The notes beneath the pieces are model-generated. The model made no database searches and was not told the DNA's origin. It saw nothing but the letters and a program-made list of their open reading frames with translations. The position numbers and the translations under genes were made by a program. Shown piece by piece: positions 1 to 12,310 of a DNA stretch of 64,000 nt. The stretch lies in NCBI RefSeq assembly GCF_000699445.3, contig NC_067198.1, positions 8,616,801 to 8,680,800 on the forward strand. Reading direction: 5' to 3'. Source of the stretch: Schistosoma haematobium. Its lineage: Eukaryota; Platyhelminthes; Trematoda; Strigeidida; Schistosomatidae. Positions within the stretch are counted from its first letter, which is position 1. Each line of letters starts with the position of its first letter.

Positions 1-97
1 GATCTTTACGACTCCTACAGCATGTATGACAACTTAAATCTCATATAAAATAATAGGGCAAACAACACACAAGGATGTAACACTACGATTAACTTAC

Positions 98-3000
98 CAA
101 TAAGGACTTTTGATTTAATGAAACATCGAAATTCTTCCTCAGGACGAAAGTCATACCACCTTCGTAGAACAAGAATCGGTTTGGAATTGAAAAGACAGCA
201 ATTTTTCTCTGCTGGAGTATCTGTACACAGAGCGAAACTAAAGGAACGCAAAATATCGGTCGTTATGTTTGTATAAATATACACATTACGGAGCAGTCAA
301 GTCATGTGCTGCGAAATCTGAAGATTTAAGGAGTAAGTAAATATCGGAAAACGTTTTGCACTTCAGTGACCCATCGAAAGACATCCAAGATGCATCCTAC
401 AGCAATTAAATATGTTGAAATACAACACTTACAGATGGGGCGCTCCAATTTAACTTCGGAAATACAACACCACCTAACTTCCGGATGATACTTTTCAACT
501 GAGATTCGAACTGAGGAAATTCTGGTCTCTTAACGCAATATTTTTCAAATTTTGTTGGGTGATAATTACCTCTGAGTTCTTTTCATCAGTATCGGAATAG
601 TCTGACCAAATGCCCTGAAATTATAACAATTAAAACACTTTTTAAGAAAATATGAGACGATTATAAGTAAAACACGATAATGGTATCAATACCAAGCTTA
701 GATTTGATAGTTTAAAATAAATTGAACATTGAGTAGACAGGTTAATACTTAATTATGCCTGTTACCCCTCGTGGAGGAGCACAGACTTTTCACTTTTCTC
801 TAACTCTGTCCTGGGCACTCCTTTTCATGTCTGCTTCCGATTCCTGACGCAGTGTATTTCTTGGTCTTACGCTTTTTCGTTTCCTTACAGGATTCCAAGT
901 TAGTGCTTGCCTCATGATTCAGTCTGATGATTTCCGCAAAGTATATCCTATCCACCTCCAATGTCTTCCCCTAATTTCCTCGTCTGGTGGAAGCTGGTTA
1001 GTTCTCTCACACAGTAGGCTGTCGCTGATGATATCCGGCTAACGGACATTAAGTATCTTACGTAGACAATTTTTCATAAATACTTGTACCTTCATGATGA
1101 TGGTTGTGGTAGTTCTCCAAGTTTCAGCTCCGTACATCAGAACTGTCTTGACGTTCGTACTGAACATCCTGACTTTGATGTATGTTGACAGTTGTTTTGA
1201 GTCCCATATGTCCTTCAATTGTAAAATTTCTGCCCTTGATTCACCAATCCTTGCCTTTATGTCTGCATTAGATCCTCCTTAATCATCGACGATGCTACTC
1301 AGATACGTGAATGTTCCCACCTGTTCCAGAGTTTCTCCATCAAGTGTGACTGGATTGGTGTTCTCCGTGTTGTATTTGAGGACCTTGCCTTTCTCTTTGT
1401 GTATCTTGAAACCTACTGATGCAGAGACTGCCGCTACACTAGTTGTCTTCATCTACATTTGTTCATGTGTATGGAATAGAAGGGTCAGGTCATCTGCGAA
1501 GTCCAAATATTCTAATTGATTCCGAGCTATCCATTGTATTCAGCGTTTCCTCTCAGATGTCGAGGCATCCATAACCCAGTCGACCACCAGAAGAAAGGGA
1601 AAGGGTGAGTCTAAGCAGCCTTGTCCGACTGCGGTCCTCACTTGGAATTTCTGACAGCTTTTCTCCATTCACGACTTCGCACTGCAGTTCGTCGTATAAA
1701 TTCCGGATGATATTGACAAATTTCTCAGGAACTCCATAGTGTTGAAGAAGATTCTATAATGTTCTCCTATCTGCACTATCAAATACTTTCTCACAATCAA
1801 GGAAGTTGAGGCATAGTGACGAGCTCTATTTAACTGGTTGTTCAACAATGCTCCGTAGTATCGCGATTTAGTCTGTGCACGACCGATCCTTACGGAATCC
1901 AGCCTGTTGATCTCGAATTTGCGCGTCTACTGGGTCTTTCATCCGGTTCAGCAACGCTCCGTTGAAAGCCTTTTCTGGTACTGACAGTATTGAGATGCTT
2001 CTGTAATTCTCGTATTTGCTTGGATCTTTCTTTGGTATCTTGATGAGGTGTCCTTCTTTCCAGTCCGTCAGTACTCGTTCTTCCTCCCAAATCTTCCTGA
2101 ATAGGATGCGGAGCATGTTTGCAGTTACCACTATGTTTGTCTTTCGTGCTTCAGCTGGTATTTTTGTCAGATCCTGCTGCTTTCCCAATCTTGATTTATC
2201 TGATGGCCATCCTGATATCTTCGATCGTCGGTGGGGTGACAACTATACGAAGGTCTGTAAGTGCTGTTTCGATGTTTGATGGATTCAATAGAGGTGGTCT
2301 TTTCAAGAGTTCCTTGAAGTATTTCACCCATCTGTTCCTTTGTTCTTGAATCTCGGTGGTTGTCTTACCTTATTTGTGCTTGATTGCTTTCTCTGGTTTA
2401 CTATATTTCCCTGCCAGTTTCCTCGTTGTGTCATATAGTCGTTTCACATTTCCTTCTTTTGTAGCTTTTTCCGCTGTCGCTGCTAGCTCTTTCACGTATT
2501 TTTGTTTGCCGGCTCTAATTCTCCTCTTCACTTGCTTATTTGCTTCTGTGTTTTCAGTTTTGCCTTGACTTTTTCTGTTCTTGTTCAACTGTTGTTAATT
2601 GCTGTCTTCTTGATCTTCCTTTCTTCAATCTTGTCCCGGGTTTCTATAGATCCATTCCTTATCATGATACTTCTTGCCTCCCAGCACCTCCTAAAATGTT
2701 GAAGTTAGTGCTTCTTTGACCCCTTTCTAGTTGTCCTCCATAGTAGTTTCTTCTTTTAGTAGATCCTGTGCGGCTTGGAACCTGTTGTTGAGAGTTAACT
2801 TAAATTCGTTGAGTTTGTCAGTCTGTCGAAGGAAGGCTGTATTAAACCTCTCCTGGTTCACGCGTCCTCCATTAACCTTGTGAATTTTTTACTAATGCAA
2901 ATATGATCAATCTGGTTCTTTGTAGTGTGATCTGGTGAGATCCATGTAGCTTTGTGTATGCGTTTGAGGGAGAATATTGTGCCACCTATAACCATTTTGT

Positions 3001-5375
3001 TGGATGCACATAAATTTGAAAATCTCTCACCATTCTCGTTCCTTTTTTCTAGTCAGTCCATGTTGTCCCATGATATCTTCTTACTCGATGTTTTCCATCT
3101 CGACCTTGACGTTTAAGTCTCACATCAGGATTGTCATGTCTTTTCCTGAGCACTTCGCTATGATCGATTACAGCCTTTCACAAAACTGATCTTCATTGTC
3201 TTCATTGCTATTATTGATCGGTGCATAACACTGGACAACATTCATTGTGATTCCCTTCTTCTTTGTTTTGAATGATGCTTTGATGATCCTGGACCCATGA
3301 AATTCCCATCCTGTAAGTGAATTTCGTGCTACTTTGGACAGTATCAGAGCAACTCCCTGAGTGTGCGGAGCATCTTTTTTGTGACCAGAGTACAGCAGCA
3401 TCTCTCCCGTATCCAACCTTTGCTGTCCAGCTTGGGTCCAATACGTTTCGCTCATTCCGAGTACTGTTAAGTTGTATCGCCTCATTTTCGTTGATATTTG
3501 ACTGATTCTCCCGGTCTTCCACATTGTCCAGACATTCCATGTACCTGTATTAATTGTTGTTGTGGTTGTTAGAAGGAGCGACAGCCTCGTGACGTTGGAA
3601 AAATTTCGAATTTCATCACGAGGCGTCATAATTCTTCTTTCAACTCCCAGGTCAGAGTTCAAATGGTTTAATTTGTTTCTTCTGGTTGGCGTTTTTTAGC
3701 AAGGTTTTTTTTTTAACAGGATGGAGTTACCGACCCTATGCTCAACCCTACCCCTTTACCAGAGCTTGGAATCGGCAGTTATATCCCAGTGAGTAGAAAA
3801 ATTGTATTTCCGACGTTTTGTGACAATATAAACAACTTTTTCGAAGTAAATAAATAAATAGAATAAACAAGTTTAAATGGTTATGAATGCTTACTGAGGG
3901 CAGGAAACTGGGTATTAAATTACTGTTATGCAGTAAACAATCATGTATCACTTAAGGAGTTCGATGTAACAAATCGCTGACCAAAAGTCACGCAGTAAAC
4001 GATTGCACAGACATCCAAAACTAGTTAAAGCATATCGTAACACAACTTTACATAATGATTCATCCTGACTAAAGCTGAATACAATATCATATTTGATCGT
4101 AAGGATGCGGTTCAATTGTTTATGGACTCGGATCTCAAGCATTCAACGTGGATTCAAACCCACTTCGTCTGATTTATTTATGCTACCCAAGTAATATTTT
4201 GGCCCCGAACAACATATGGGACGTAAAGCTTAACGATTGGGCTACTATGCATTTTATAAGTAGCATGAAAAAAACGTTTTTGTAACTCACGTCGTTGTCT
4301 AGGTCCGACAGATGTCCGTTTGTTGGTTTTGCACTAAAAACATACATTCAAAGAGGCAGAATATTTATAGTTTGTAACAAAGACGTGCTAAGCTCGGCAT
4401 TTTAAATAAATAATTAAACATTACTGGTTGGTAAATGGAAAGTACAAAAACCTAAATTTAAAGAATAAAGAGCAGCAACTTTATTTTCTACACAGAATTT
4501 ACTAGGACTATGAAAAGTGTATATACAACATAACATTAAATCTCACCTAATAGAAATAATAATAATATAGCAGTATTGTATTTGTTTTATGCTATATTGT
4601 CTTCATTTTTTCTTCGCCTACCATCTTCATGTCGCAAAATACTACGTAATGATATCTAGTAACTTCTGTTATATTTAATCATTTATTGGAAATTAGATAT
4701 TGCAATGCACTACACATGATTATCGCAGTGAACTGTTAATCCGATCAACATGTATGACCATTTGTATGTCTTAGTTCGTTTGCCTAAGTTGTAGTAGCAC
4801 ACGAGTGCGCCAGACATAAAAGGAATTAGGTATGTTTCAAAAATAAACAAAATGTATAATACGATGCGCAAGAGGGAGTGGTCTGGAAACTAATTTCCTC
4901 GAATAGTCTGTCGTATTTTGCCATGTCATTCTTTGTGTATGAGCGAGTCATTTTATTGCAGAAAATATACATTTTCCCAGCTACTAGTTTTGCTTTCGCT
5001 TTCAAATTATTCGAGGGACCGCACAAAAAGTGGCAAACAAATCAAGAATGAATTTAGATAGGTGGGAGAAATTTAACAGGCATGGCTAGCTCATTAGTTT
5101 TAGTCTAACCATATAATTAATTAGTTATTTAGAGAGGAAATAAGAGAATGAATCAAAACTACCTAGTTTCCAATATATTTACGGTAATTACCTTTTAGGG
5201 AGAATGAATTCGTCATTTGTCAATGAAGCTATAAGGTCATCTGGGAGATTTATAAATATACTGTAGGAGAATTTATCAGTGATATCATTTACATAGTGTA
5301 CCTTTCTTGAGTGTAAGATTCAAAAGTGTGATACCATGAATTAAAAGCGCACTGTTCAACATCTGCTATTTTCAT
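98..5375 (-). CDS. CDC123: CDC123 (D123 family) eIF2 assembly chaperone, 5' seven exons, 3' part outside window
   Basis: CDC123 is a cytosolic ATP-grasp-fold protein that helps join eIF2 gamma to eIF2 alpha during assembly of the translation initiation factor. Exons, in order on the minus strand: 5375-5302, 5260-5192, 4333-4291, 614-570, 528-433, 396-290 and 237-98. Every junction is GT-AG and every phase agrees, giving 191 complete codons; human CDC123 is about 336 residues, so roughly the last 40 per cent lies to the left of the window. Family landmarks seen: FNSWYHTF (residues 11-18), WSDYSDTDE (65-73), PEFPQF (79-84), [10 protein letters not shown] (about 99-108), [18 protein letters not shown] (120-137), and the LVLRRW...EFRCF block in the last exon. 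ATG at 5375 is chosen because MKI..V..C.F..WY aligns with the family N terminus; the open frame upstream of it does not. An acceptor-like AG ends 8 bases before the ATG, so a 5' exon or a trans-splice site is likely. The 3.7-kb third intron contains an RTE insertion in the same orientation as the gene. Confidence 0.93.
749..3785 (-). mobile_element. Degenerate RTE-type non-LTR retrotransposon copy in CDC123 intron
   Basis: Read on the minus strand this is an almost full-length relative of the element at 38211-41427. The 3' end lies near 749-760, and endonuclease motifs ([14 protein letters not shown]) lie near 3450-3560. The reverse transcriptase region around 1868-2242 still shows [18 protein letters not shown] and [12 protein letters not shown]. 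Many stops and frameshifts break the reading frame, so it cannot be active. The 5' end near 3785 runs into the short repeat terminus at 3774-3862 and lacks the usual start of the family, so it is truncated or overlaid. No target-site duplication was seen. Confidence 0.9.
3774..3862 (-). repeat. Short repeat terminus with AAATAAATAAAT end (three copies in window)
   Basis: A stretch of about 80 bases also occurs at 8745-8805 (plus) and 15913-16012 (minus). Shared words in the plus sense are TGAAGAAG or TCGAAAAAG near one end and ACGTCGGAAATACAAT in the middle. It resembles the terminal part of Penelope-like or other retroposons in flatworms, but it is too short to classify. Confidence 0.5.
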
Positions 5376-5534
5376 TAAAAAACCTGAACAAAAAAACATC
5401 AACTGCATTGAGATACCATACAGAATGAAAATGAAACTGGTCAACAAGAACTCACCAATTTTCATGAGCTTCACTTGTAGATGCAGTCCGGCAGGCCTAT
5501 GAGATGATCACACGTATAGAATGTAAAGTAAAAT

Positions 5535-6051
5535 CAACCCCAAATGACCTGGTACGGTCGAGGGTGGGGAGATTCTACCCTCTCTTGAAATGCTCTCACA
5601 TGGCAACGCGTATACAGCCAGTGTTAGGGAAGTTCTACTCACTATCTTCTCACAGTGGGGGTGTTATTTATAAAATTGAGAGGACGAAAAGCGAATGTCC
5701 GGCGTTCTAACCGGGTTAACGGATGTAGAGGATCTATGGGAATTGGGAAACCCTGATTCCAAACCAATAGTGCACATGGGTCCCAGGATCCTAAGGGAAA
5801 AATTGAGTATGAACCTATAGCTGACCAACGGCTACCATGGGACTGCATCTCTTGACGTTGCTCCACTGCCTTATGGATTAGACCTCTAGGTCAGAGGCTC
5901 GGGAAGTGGCCCTCCAAGAAGACTATCTGCCTCGGTTTGTGCGCCCGGGCAGTATTCGAGCCCTCACACAAATCGAATGATTTATGTGGCGGATATTTAT
6001 TTGGTGCCTTCTTGTACCTATGTTTGTGTTTAAATAAAATAAATAAATAAT
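5535..6051 (+). repeat. Family C SINE-like retroposon (about 520 bp), copy 1
   Basis: This is the same roughly 520-bp repeat as 20299-20820 and 56680-57140, in the opposite orientation. It ends in AAATAAAATAAATAAATAA, a retroposon-style tail. Shared blocks include GGAAGTTCTACTCACT, GAGGACGAAAAGCGAA, AACCAATAGTGCACATG and GCCTCGGTTTGTG. The open frames in it (for example 5642-5866 minus) are not conserved between copies. No clear Pol III boxes were found, so SINE-like is a description and not a proven class. The target-site duplication is not clear for this copy. Confidence 0.75.
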
Positions 6052-6269
6052 CAGTTTACCAATAAACCAGGTGTTAAGTACAAGTTGAATCGTGGTAAGT
6101 TTTAGCTAGATTATAGTAAAGGTCATTGGGTTAACGCAGCTAGTACGAAAACACTAAATGTTTAGAAATCTATTTCAATCAGGTTTGAACAAGATAAATG
6201 AGGGGAGTAATGGGCATCATGAGTATCATTAGGGGTACACACATAGACTATAGGTAATATTGGGATAAG

Positions 6270-7108
6270 GTTGGAAAGTCGGTCTCTAGTGGAAGTAACT
6301 CTGAGAATAAGGAACCACTGACCCACTCTCAGATAAAGCCACTAGAAAAGGTCGACCCTAAAAATGCACACCTCGCCTTATCCTACGGATATCCGTCTCC
6401 GGCGGTAAGGTCTCAGCAAGTACGGAGCTAACACAAAAATTACCCATAAAAAGATCGTGTGTGACCGACCTCAAGCAGTTGTCCATTGAGCACTGCGGTC
6501 ACGCTCTCAGGTCACTAAGACCACCTTTAATCCAATTTCCTCTTCAGGTACCTCCAGAACAAACCTTTCACGGTGTGGGAAACCGGGAAGTGATAACCGC
6601 CCTCATACCTCTAACAGCACTCAAGACCACTGTATTCATAATCAACCTCCGTCTTCACTTCCTATTATTCCTCGTACTTAGCTAACCGGTGTTCGGGATG
6701 GTTGGAAGAAAGTTAGGGGCGGCCAAACCAAAACGTGGCATCAGTGCTTGGAGTCACTGACTTTTAGACTGAACCATTTTGAAAGATGCAGATTACTTGG
6801 TTGGGTTCTACTTGACTATTGTAATCAATGGTTGGAAACTCTGTGTGACACGGCCCAGAATCGGTCACAATGGCGTCGGTGTATACACTGTTTATCTTTC
6901 CACAAACCATGAGATTAAAATCGCTTCATATATTTCTTTCCACGAACTAATTCTTTCTTCCTGTACTATGTCCTCATATGCAATCTTTTTTTATATATTA
7001 CCACCATTGACTTAACCACTCCTATGAATCCGGTGTTCATCTTTCTGTGCTAATGCGGTATGGCAACTTGGACCGATGCATATGTGCCTGGTCCTACGTT
7101 GTAGCTGA
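6270..7108 (+). repeat. Family D non-autonomous retroposon with GACT tail, copy 1
   Basis: Blocks such as AGAAAAGGTCGACCCTAAAA, CGTCTCCGGCGGTAAGG and TGTGGGAAACCGGGAAGTGAT recur in the same order at 7628-8735. Both copies end TACGTTGT..CTGACTGACTGA, a short tandem repeat as used by some non-LTR retrotransposons. No reverse transcriptase motif is seen. It is probably a non-autonomous or 5'-UTR-derived non-LTR element, but its clade is not determined. Confidence 0.65.
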
Positions 7109-7139
7109 CTGACTGAAAGTGACCTTAAGACAAATCACC

Positions 7140-7300
7140 TTAGTGAGGTTAAAAATAGGTTAGAAATTAGTATGAGTAATTAGGATTATGATTTAAAGTT
7201 GGAATTTAGGGTTAGGAATTAAAGTAAGAGTTTTCGCCACAAATCGACAACAACTATAATACTGGGATGCTATTTGCATATAAGTATAGATAAGTTTAGC
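7140..7300 (+). repeat. Fragment related to the interior of the inverted-repeat element at 54186
   Basis: The order of words GTTAGGAATTAAAG, TTTTCGCCACAAATCGACA, ACTATAATACTGGGATGCTA parallels the middle of the 54186-54472 element (GTTAGGAACTAGG, TTTTCATCACAAACTGACA, GCTATAATGCCAAAAC). The terminal repeats are missing, so this is a decayed fragment. Confidence 0.45.
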
Positions 7301-7627
7301 GTCGAAACCTGTTGTATCTGCGTCGCTTATTATTTATACTTGAAAAAACAACGATAAACCAATGCAATTCCCACGATGTGAAGTAAGAACACCGAGACTG
7401 GTACAAGCGAAAATTTATTGACCCCAAAATACGACGACGAACCTAGTCAAAAATACACTAATATATTGATCATACACCTATTTCGTTTATTAATTAGAAT
7501 AAAACCACACATATGAAAAATACCAAGCGTTATAACAAATCACATCCTGCATGTCATGCAGGTCGTAGTTCATGTTAACTTAATACGGGGATATCGTACC
7601 TCGAATAGACATCAGTTATTTATTTAC

Positions 7628-8735
7628 TCTCCCGACCGTAGCTGCTACCTCGACGTGGTGGTCCGGCTTGCCTATCGCGATGACCCAACCGAGCTATATT
7701 GGATGGAACATATGTTCCTGTAGGTTCTACCATGCCAGATAGGTCGATTGGAGAACGGCAAGATTAAAAGCAGCAACTCAAGGTCTGAGGGCGAAGTCGT
7801 ACTGGTGACTGTAGAGGAGTGGGACAGCAGTAAGGTGTTTCCCTCGGACAACCAGCATCTGCAGCGATGCCGCCTTCTCACAAGGGAGGAAGGGGTTAGA
7901 AAAGGTCGACCCTAAAAATGTCACACCTCACCTTACCTCACGGATTCCCGTCTCCGGTGGTAAGGTCCTTTGAAGGACGGAGCTAACACGTCAAAAACCT
8001 CCCACAAAAAGGCCGTGCGCGACCGGCTTCAAGCAGTTGTCCCTTGGGCTCTGCGGTAACGCTACCAGGTCGTTAAGACCAACACTAATCTAACTTCATT
8101 TTAAGGTTCCTGAAGAAGTACCCTTCCACGGTGTGGGAAACCGGGAAGTGATATCAGCTATTTAGGTTGACTGGAAATCGTGGGGAACCGAAGTGTGGCT
8201 GACGGTCAGTTGAACTGATTCCTAAAGTGTTCTGCCCATCGATCCAATCTCCTGGACTGAGAATGAATAATATATCCATCTTCTTCTGAGATAGTCTCGC
8301 TAACAGTTGGGTTCCTAATACCGGTTTCCTTGACAAGTCTGAACAGTTGTCTGCTATTACCCATTGTCACTGCCTTTTCCATCTCGAGCTTTCGCTACCC
8401 GCCACTGTCCGCGATCATTGCGCAGGCTTCTTATCAGCCTGACTTCGCTCTTCGTCATGTTCAGAGCCAGAAAGGGATGAGTTTTCGAGCACCTATCAGT
8501 GCGGTAGATGCTGCTGAGATCCAGTATTTTCCCCTAACTTTATGGTTTACCTTACTAGTAGATATCACTGCTATTTCCACAGCTTTTTGGGTATCATTCC
8601 ATGCTGCCTCGGGGTGGGCATCACTTACATGGCTGCGGGATTTGAATCGACAACTGCATCTCTGTGCTAATGTGGTACGGCAACTCGAACTGATGTGGGT
8701 ACGTACGGAGTTCTACGTTGTTACTGACTGACTGA
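7628..8735 (+). repeat. Family D non-autonomous retroposon with GACT tail, copy 2 (longer)
   Basis: This is the second copy of the element at 6270-7108. It has about 240 extra bases at the 5' end (from GTAGCTGCTACCTCGACG) and a different middle. It ends GTTGTTACTGACTGACTGA before the terminus motif at 8745. A frame of 133 codons (8330-8731, no ATG start) lies in its 3' half but has no recognisable domain and is not shared with copy 1, so I do not call it a gene. Confidence 0.65.
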
Positions 8736-8744
8736 TTCATTTAC

Positions 8745-8805
8745 TCTGAAGAAGCGGCTTGTATAAGTCACGGAACGTCGGAAATACAATTTTCCACTCA
8801 TTGGG
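8745..8805 (+). repeat. Short repeat terminus, second copy
   Basis: Plus-strand copy of the motif at 3774-3862: CTGAAGAAGCGGCTTG followed by ACGTCGGAAATACAAT and CCACTCATTGGGA. It directly follows the GACT tail of the family D element. Confidence 0.5.
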
Positions 8806-9890
8806 ACATAACAAGAAAATTATTATTAAACATTACACTCAAATGAATCAGTGTTATAACGAATAGAATATCACAACAGAGAGGAAATATTACTCTAAAT
8901 AGTCATCAAATTGTATAAGAGACAATAATTTTCATCAAAAATCACGACTGAAAATCTGATTTCGCCTTTTTATCCCGCCATATGAAAATCCAGGGCTTTC
9001 TGTCCTTAATTTCGTTGATTTGCGCATAAGATATAGTCTCTTCGGATGGTAGTCTGGATACGTTATTCAGATAAACCGAAATATCAAGCCTTTGCATATG
9101 AGTTTCACTCAAGCAGGTGAGCTTTGTCAGAACCATTAATTTCACCTGCTGCTATCTCACAGATATGATTTAAAAAGGAGCACGTTGTCGTATGGATGTC
9201 CCAATTTATCTTTCACTTGTAGACTCATTGATTTCCAAGTTTTGTATTGAGGTAGAGATACTCCAAATCCTCCGACTTTGAAGTTTTCCCCAAAGTTTAA
9301 GGAAGCCCTCAAAAGTTTCTTGAAAACAGGGAGATTAGGCTCTGATTCTTGATTTACTTAAAACTGAGAAGCTCAAAAATCATGCTGAAATATTTTACGC
9401 AGCTTTAGAAAACAAGCGGGAGCACGTCTACAAGGGACTGTTATTTTAGTTACTGAGCACTAAACAAACGGTGTACGGTTAATCACTACTTAAAACAATG
9501 CGATACCAAACTTTAGTTTTCATTCTCAGACTATCTTAACCATACGTTTGTGTTATTACCAATTCCTATAGACTGTTTTCATGTAAATTTCCATCTTAAA
9601 TTAACTCAGATTTACTGCTTTTCATGCTCTCTAAACACGCAAGACACCTTTAGGCTAGACGCAAGATAACTAACAACTGAATGCTGCTTTACTTACTCTG
9701 ACCTTGAATATTCGAAAATGATCTCTTCAGTCTTATATCCAATATCTATGACACGAGCTTGTATAAACTGATCGATTCTTTTGAGTTCACTCCTTGTTAT
9801 TTCATTACGGTTCCGGGTATTTGATAATGTCCAATTGGTGATAGTTCATTCTCTCGACTGCACAAATTCTAGTCATTTTAGTAGTTTTTA
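8806..9890. other. No gene seen
   Basis: AT-rich, with no long open frame on either strand that looks coding and no repeat that I can match inside the window. Confidence 0.5.
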
Positions 9891-9891
9891 T

Positions 9892-9970
9892 ATCAGAAGG
9901 GTTTTGTGGAGATTGTAGTAATTTCAATGGTTAAGATCATGAGTCAGTTGAAGCTAGACCACCATGGAAA
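9892..9970 (-). repeat. Family B hammerhead SINE, tail fragment
   Basis: Only the 3' tail of the SINE family survives (minus strand): the TTTTGTGGAGATTGTAGTA end, then ATCATGAGTCAGTTGAAGC and GACCACCATGGAAA. The ribozyme and the Pol III promoter are absent. Confidence 0.75.
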
Positions 9971-11639
9971 CTGTTGTTTCAAAAAATATTATGTGGATAA
10001 GTTGGTAGGTAAATAAATGAACCAACCAATTGGTAATGTAGACAGTATAAGAAGACGTAATATGGAAAAAAAGAGGGTATAAGCGGATGATAATGAGAGA
10101 CTTAGGAAGTAGTTACAGATATGCGGTAACGATAAACGTCGTAATTTGTGAGAAATGCATGAGACACAGCTGATCCAAGAGGAAGAAGATAGTCAGCAGG
10201 TAGGTACATGCTTGTCAAGCCTTCTCTCAAGGCTATCCAATGATGGTGCTCCGTTCACTTTAACTGAGAGAGCATTGATTGGTAAACGTAAGAGCACACC
10301 TGGGTGTTTGCTCTTCGTTGTACAACATTCCGAGGGTTGCCTCAAGAGGTGCGATAATGATATTATTATAATGTGGTTGGGGTGATTTTTCCTAGCTGTC
10401 TCCACATAAAGTAGTGGAGTGCGTTTAACTTGGCTGCATCCCCCATGTAGTTTAGGCTGGTGTCTAAACTCTTCGTGGTTACAAGCGTGATATCACTCTT
10501 TGAAGAGATAATCGGGAGCGGATTTCTCTGGATAATGCAAGTGCTTGGTATCAAGTGAGGCAAGCGGTCATTACACAACATTTTGACAAGTTGTTTTGAC
10601 CCATTGTGTGCTCCTCATCCCTCTATTTCTGTAAGGTCCTTTTGAAGCTCAAGTGAATTCTGACCACCTTATATTGACATTCAGGTCTTCTGTTAGTCCA
10701 GCAGATTATTAATAGAGATTAAAAACAGAAGATCTATAGACGTTCATCGTAAAATTCCCGATGTTGGGACCCTATAACCCGTGTGATTACTACTGATCTT
10801 TATACAAAGCATTCTTTTATCTAAGTAGTTTTGGAGTTAGGATTCAACGTGGGTCGTTGAATTCTATCTTTTCAACCTCTACTATGAGAAGTGCGCGAGA
10901 TAGTGTGTTTGAATTGAATTCATCTCTTTTCATAAAAGTTTTGGTTACTACAATAGTTGAAAAAATGACCTGCTTTCCTCGAAAATATCATACTATTTTA
11001 CTAGATATGCATTTACGTAAAATTGCTTTGCTAAAATAAAAGTATTTCCTCAAATATTCAGTTAAGTCATAAGGTAGTGTCTGGAGGTACTCGACTGGAA
11101 ATCATGGATCTGGGTTGCTTGTTATTTGAAACTTGTCAGAAGTGTTTAAGTGCTTTTGTGGGATGGACGACACTAAATAGAGTCCACTTGAGAGCACATA
11201 ATCCCTCAAGATTACGCCTTAGTTACAAGTGCCACATAGAACGAGACCTCGTTCATGCAAGGTTTCCTGTTGACTACCCCCACCCACCATCCAACATCCT
11301 AATATGAAGTGCACGATATCAAGTCACTTAGACTAGTGGCCACATTGTAATTCGGTCGAAAAAATTCAGTTAGCACTAAGAGGGACTTGACGTATAAGAT
11401 ATTGGTCACTACTCAGTAGTCAATTAATTCATATAATTAAAATTTTTCCATTATTCTGTAATTAAGATTCATTTTACTCATTCATGTTATGACTTCGTTA
11501 GATTGCATAGTAAGTTCCAGATGGAGTTGAGTGATGAGAAAGTTTCCACAACACATTGAAAAACATCAGATCCTTTTATGGATTTTTCAATACCCTTATA
11601 GAAAATTTATGTTTAACTACTATAATAAACAACAGCTAC
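9971..11639. other. Unassigned, relatively GC-richer stretch (10150-10640, 11080-11330)
   Basis: No exon is supported. The segments 10150-10640 and 11080-11330 are less AT-rich than their surroundings and have short open frames on both strands, which is what decayed retroelement sequence often looks like. I could not match them to anything else in the window. Confidence 0.35.
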
Positions 11640-11800
11640 GACAAAGACTTCAAGGGAGTGCTGGACAACTGTTTCACCTAAATTCAGGACTCCTGAACGG
11701 TGAAGATCCAGGGTTTTATACAGAATCGAGCCCATAACCTACAGGTCTCGTAGCTGACACAATACTTTGAACCGGTGAATCAATAATTGACCGTTTAGAC
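11640..11800 (-). repeat. Degenerate family B SINE
   Basis: The minus strand shows a weakened A box region, the B-box-like word GGGCTCGATTC, and a decayed hammerhead (TCAGGAGTCCTGAATTTAGG then GTGAAACAG, and GTCCAGCACT). Core bases are changed, so no cleavage is expected. Confidence 0.45.
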
Positions 11801-11932
11801 TTCTTGGCTTAATCCACACTGTAATATAGTATGTACATTGTAAATATATCCCAGGTTTTACTAAACTTATAGTCTTTTTATCGGTTTTTAATATTCGTCA
11901 ATATTTTGGCACCGAATGAAAAAAATTCGAAA

Positions 11933-12310
11933 TCATCTGAGCGATTGGAGTTTAGAAAATCCCGACGTTTTGTCTAGTGAACTTGTCTGGAGTTCTCAAG
12001 GGTAATAATCAAAATCATAATGTTTAATAGTCAAATAAAATCTATATTGTATTTATTCATTCGTGTCAGATGTTGACTTTCGTTTGTAAGGTAACGTGAG
12101 TCAGTTAAACGTGAATCATATGAAAAGTTCACACTATGAACATAAATTAATATGTGATAATGTGTGTTTATGTGTACATTTGGGTTATCGGTAGTTGACA
12201 TAAGATGTTGGTTATATTGTTGATATATTTTGGTGATCATTGCACTGAAGAAGTCCAGGCAAGTTTTCTGGATAGAACGTCTTAATTATTTAAATTTCAG
12301 TCGCTGAGAC
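11933..12310. repeat. Fold-back element with about 65-bp inverted ends
   Basis: The left end (CCCGACGTTTTGTCTAGTGA, ACTTGTCTGGAGTTCTCA) is mirrored by the right end (TGAAGAAGTCCAGGCAAGTT, TTCTGGATAGAACGTC), and both continue outward into a second matching block (GAGCGATTGGAGTTTAG versus AAATTTCAGTCGCTGAGA). The roughly 240-bp middle has no coding frame. It could be a non-autonomous inverted-repeat element or the two terminal repeats of a lost Penelope-like element. Confidence 0.6.

Noticed and set aside
1..14. Possible next CDC123 exon at the left edge
   Set aside because: An AG precedes it (minus strand CTGTAG), but GVVKI does not resemble the expected family sequence after LIG; too short to judge.
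4826..5026. 66-codon minus frame in CDC123 intron 2
   Set aside because: No splice context and no similarity recognised; the CDC123 exons splice around it without gaps.
5376..5474. Upstream extension of CDC123 with a hydrophobic N terminus
   Set aside because: Family alignment starts at the methionine at 5375, and an acceptor-like AG lies in between.
8330..8731. 133-codon open frame on the plus strand
   Set aside because: Begins with TTG, lies inside repeat family D, is not shared by the sister copy, and shows no domain.
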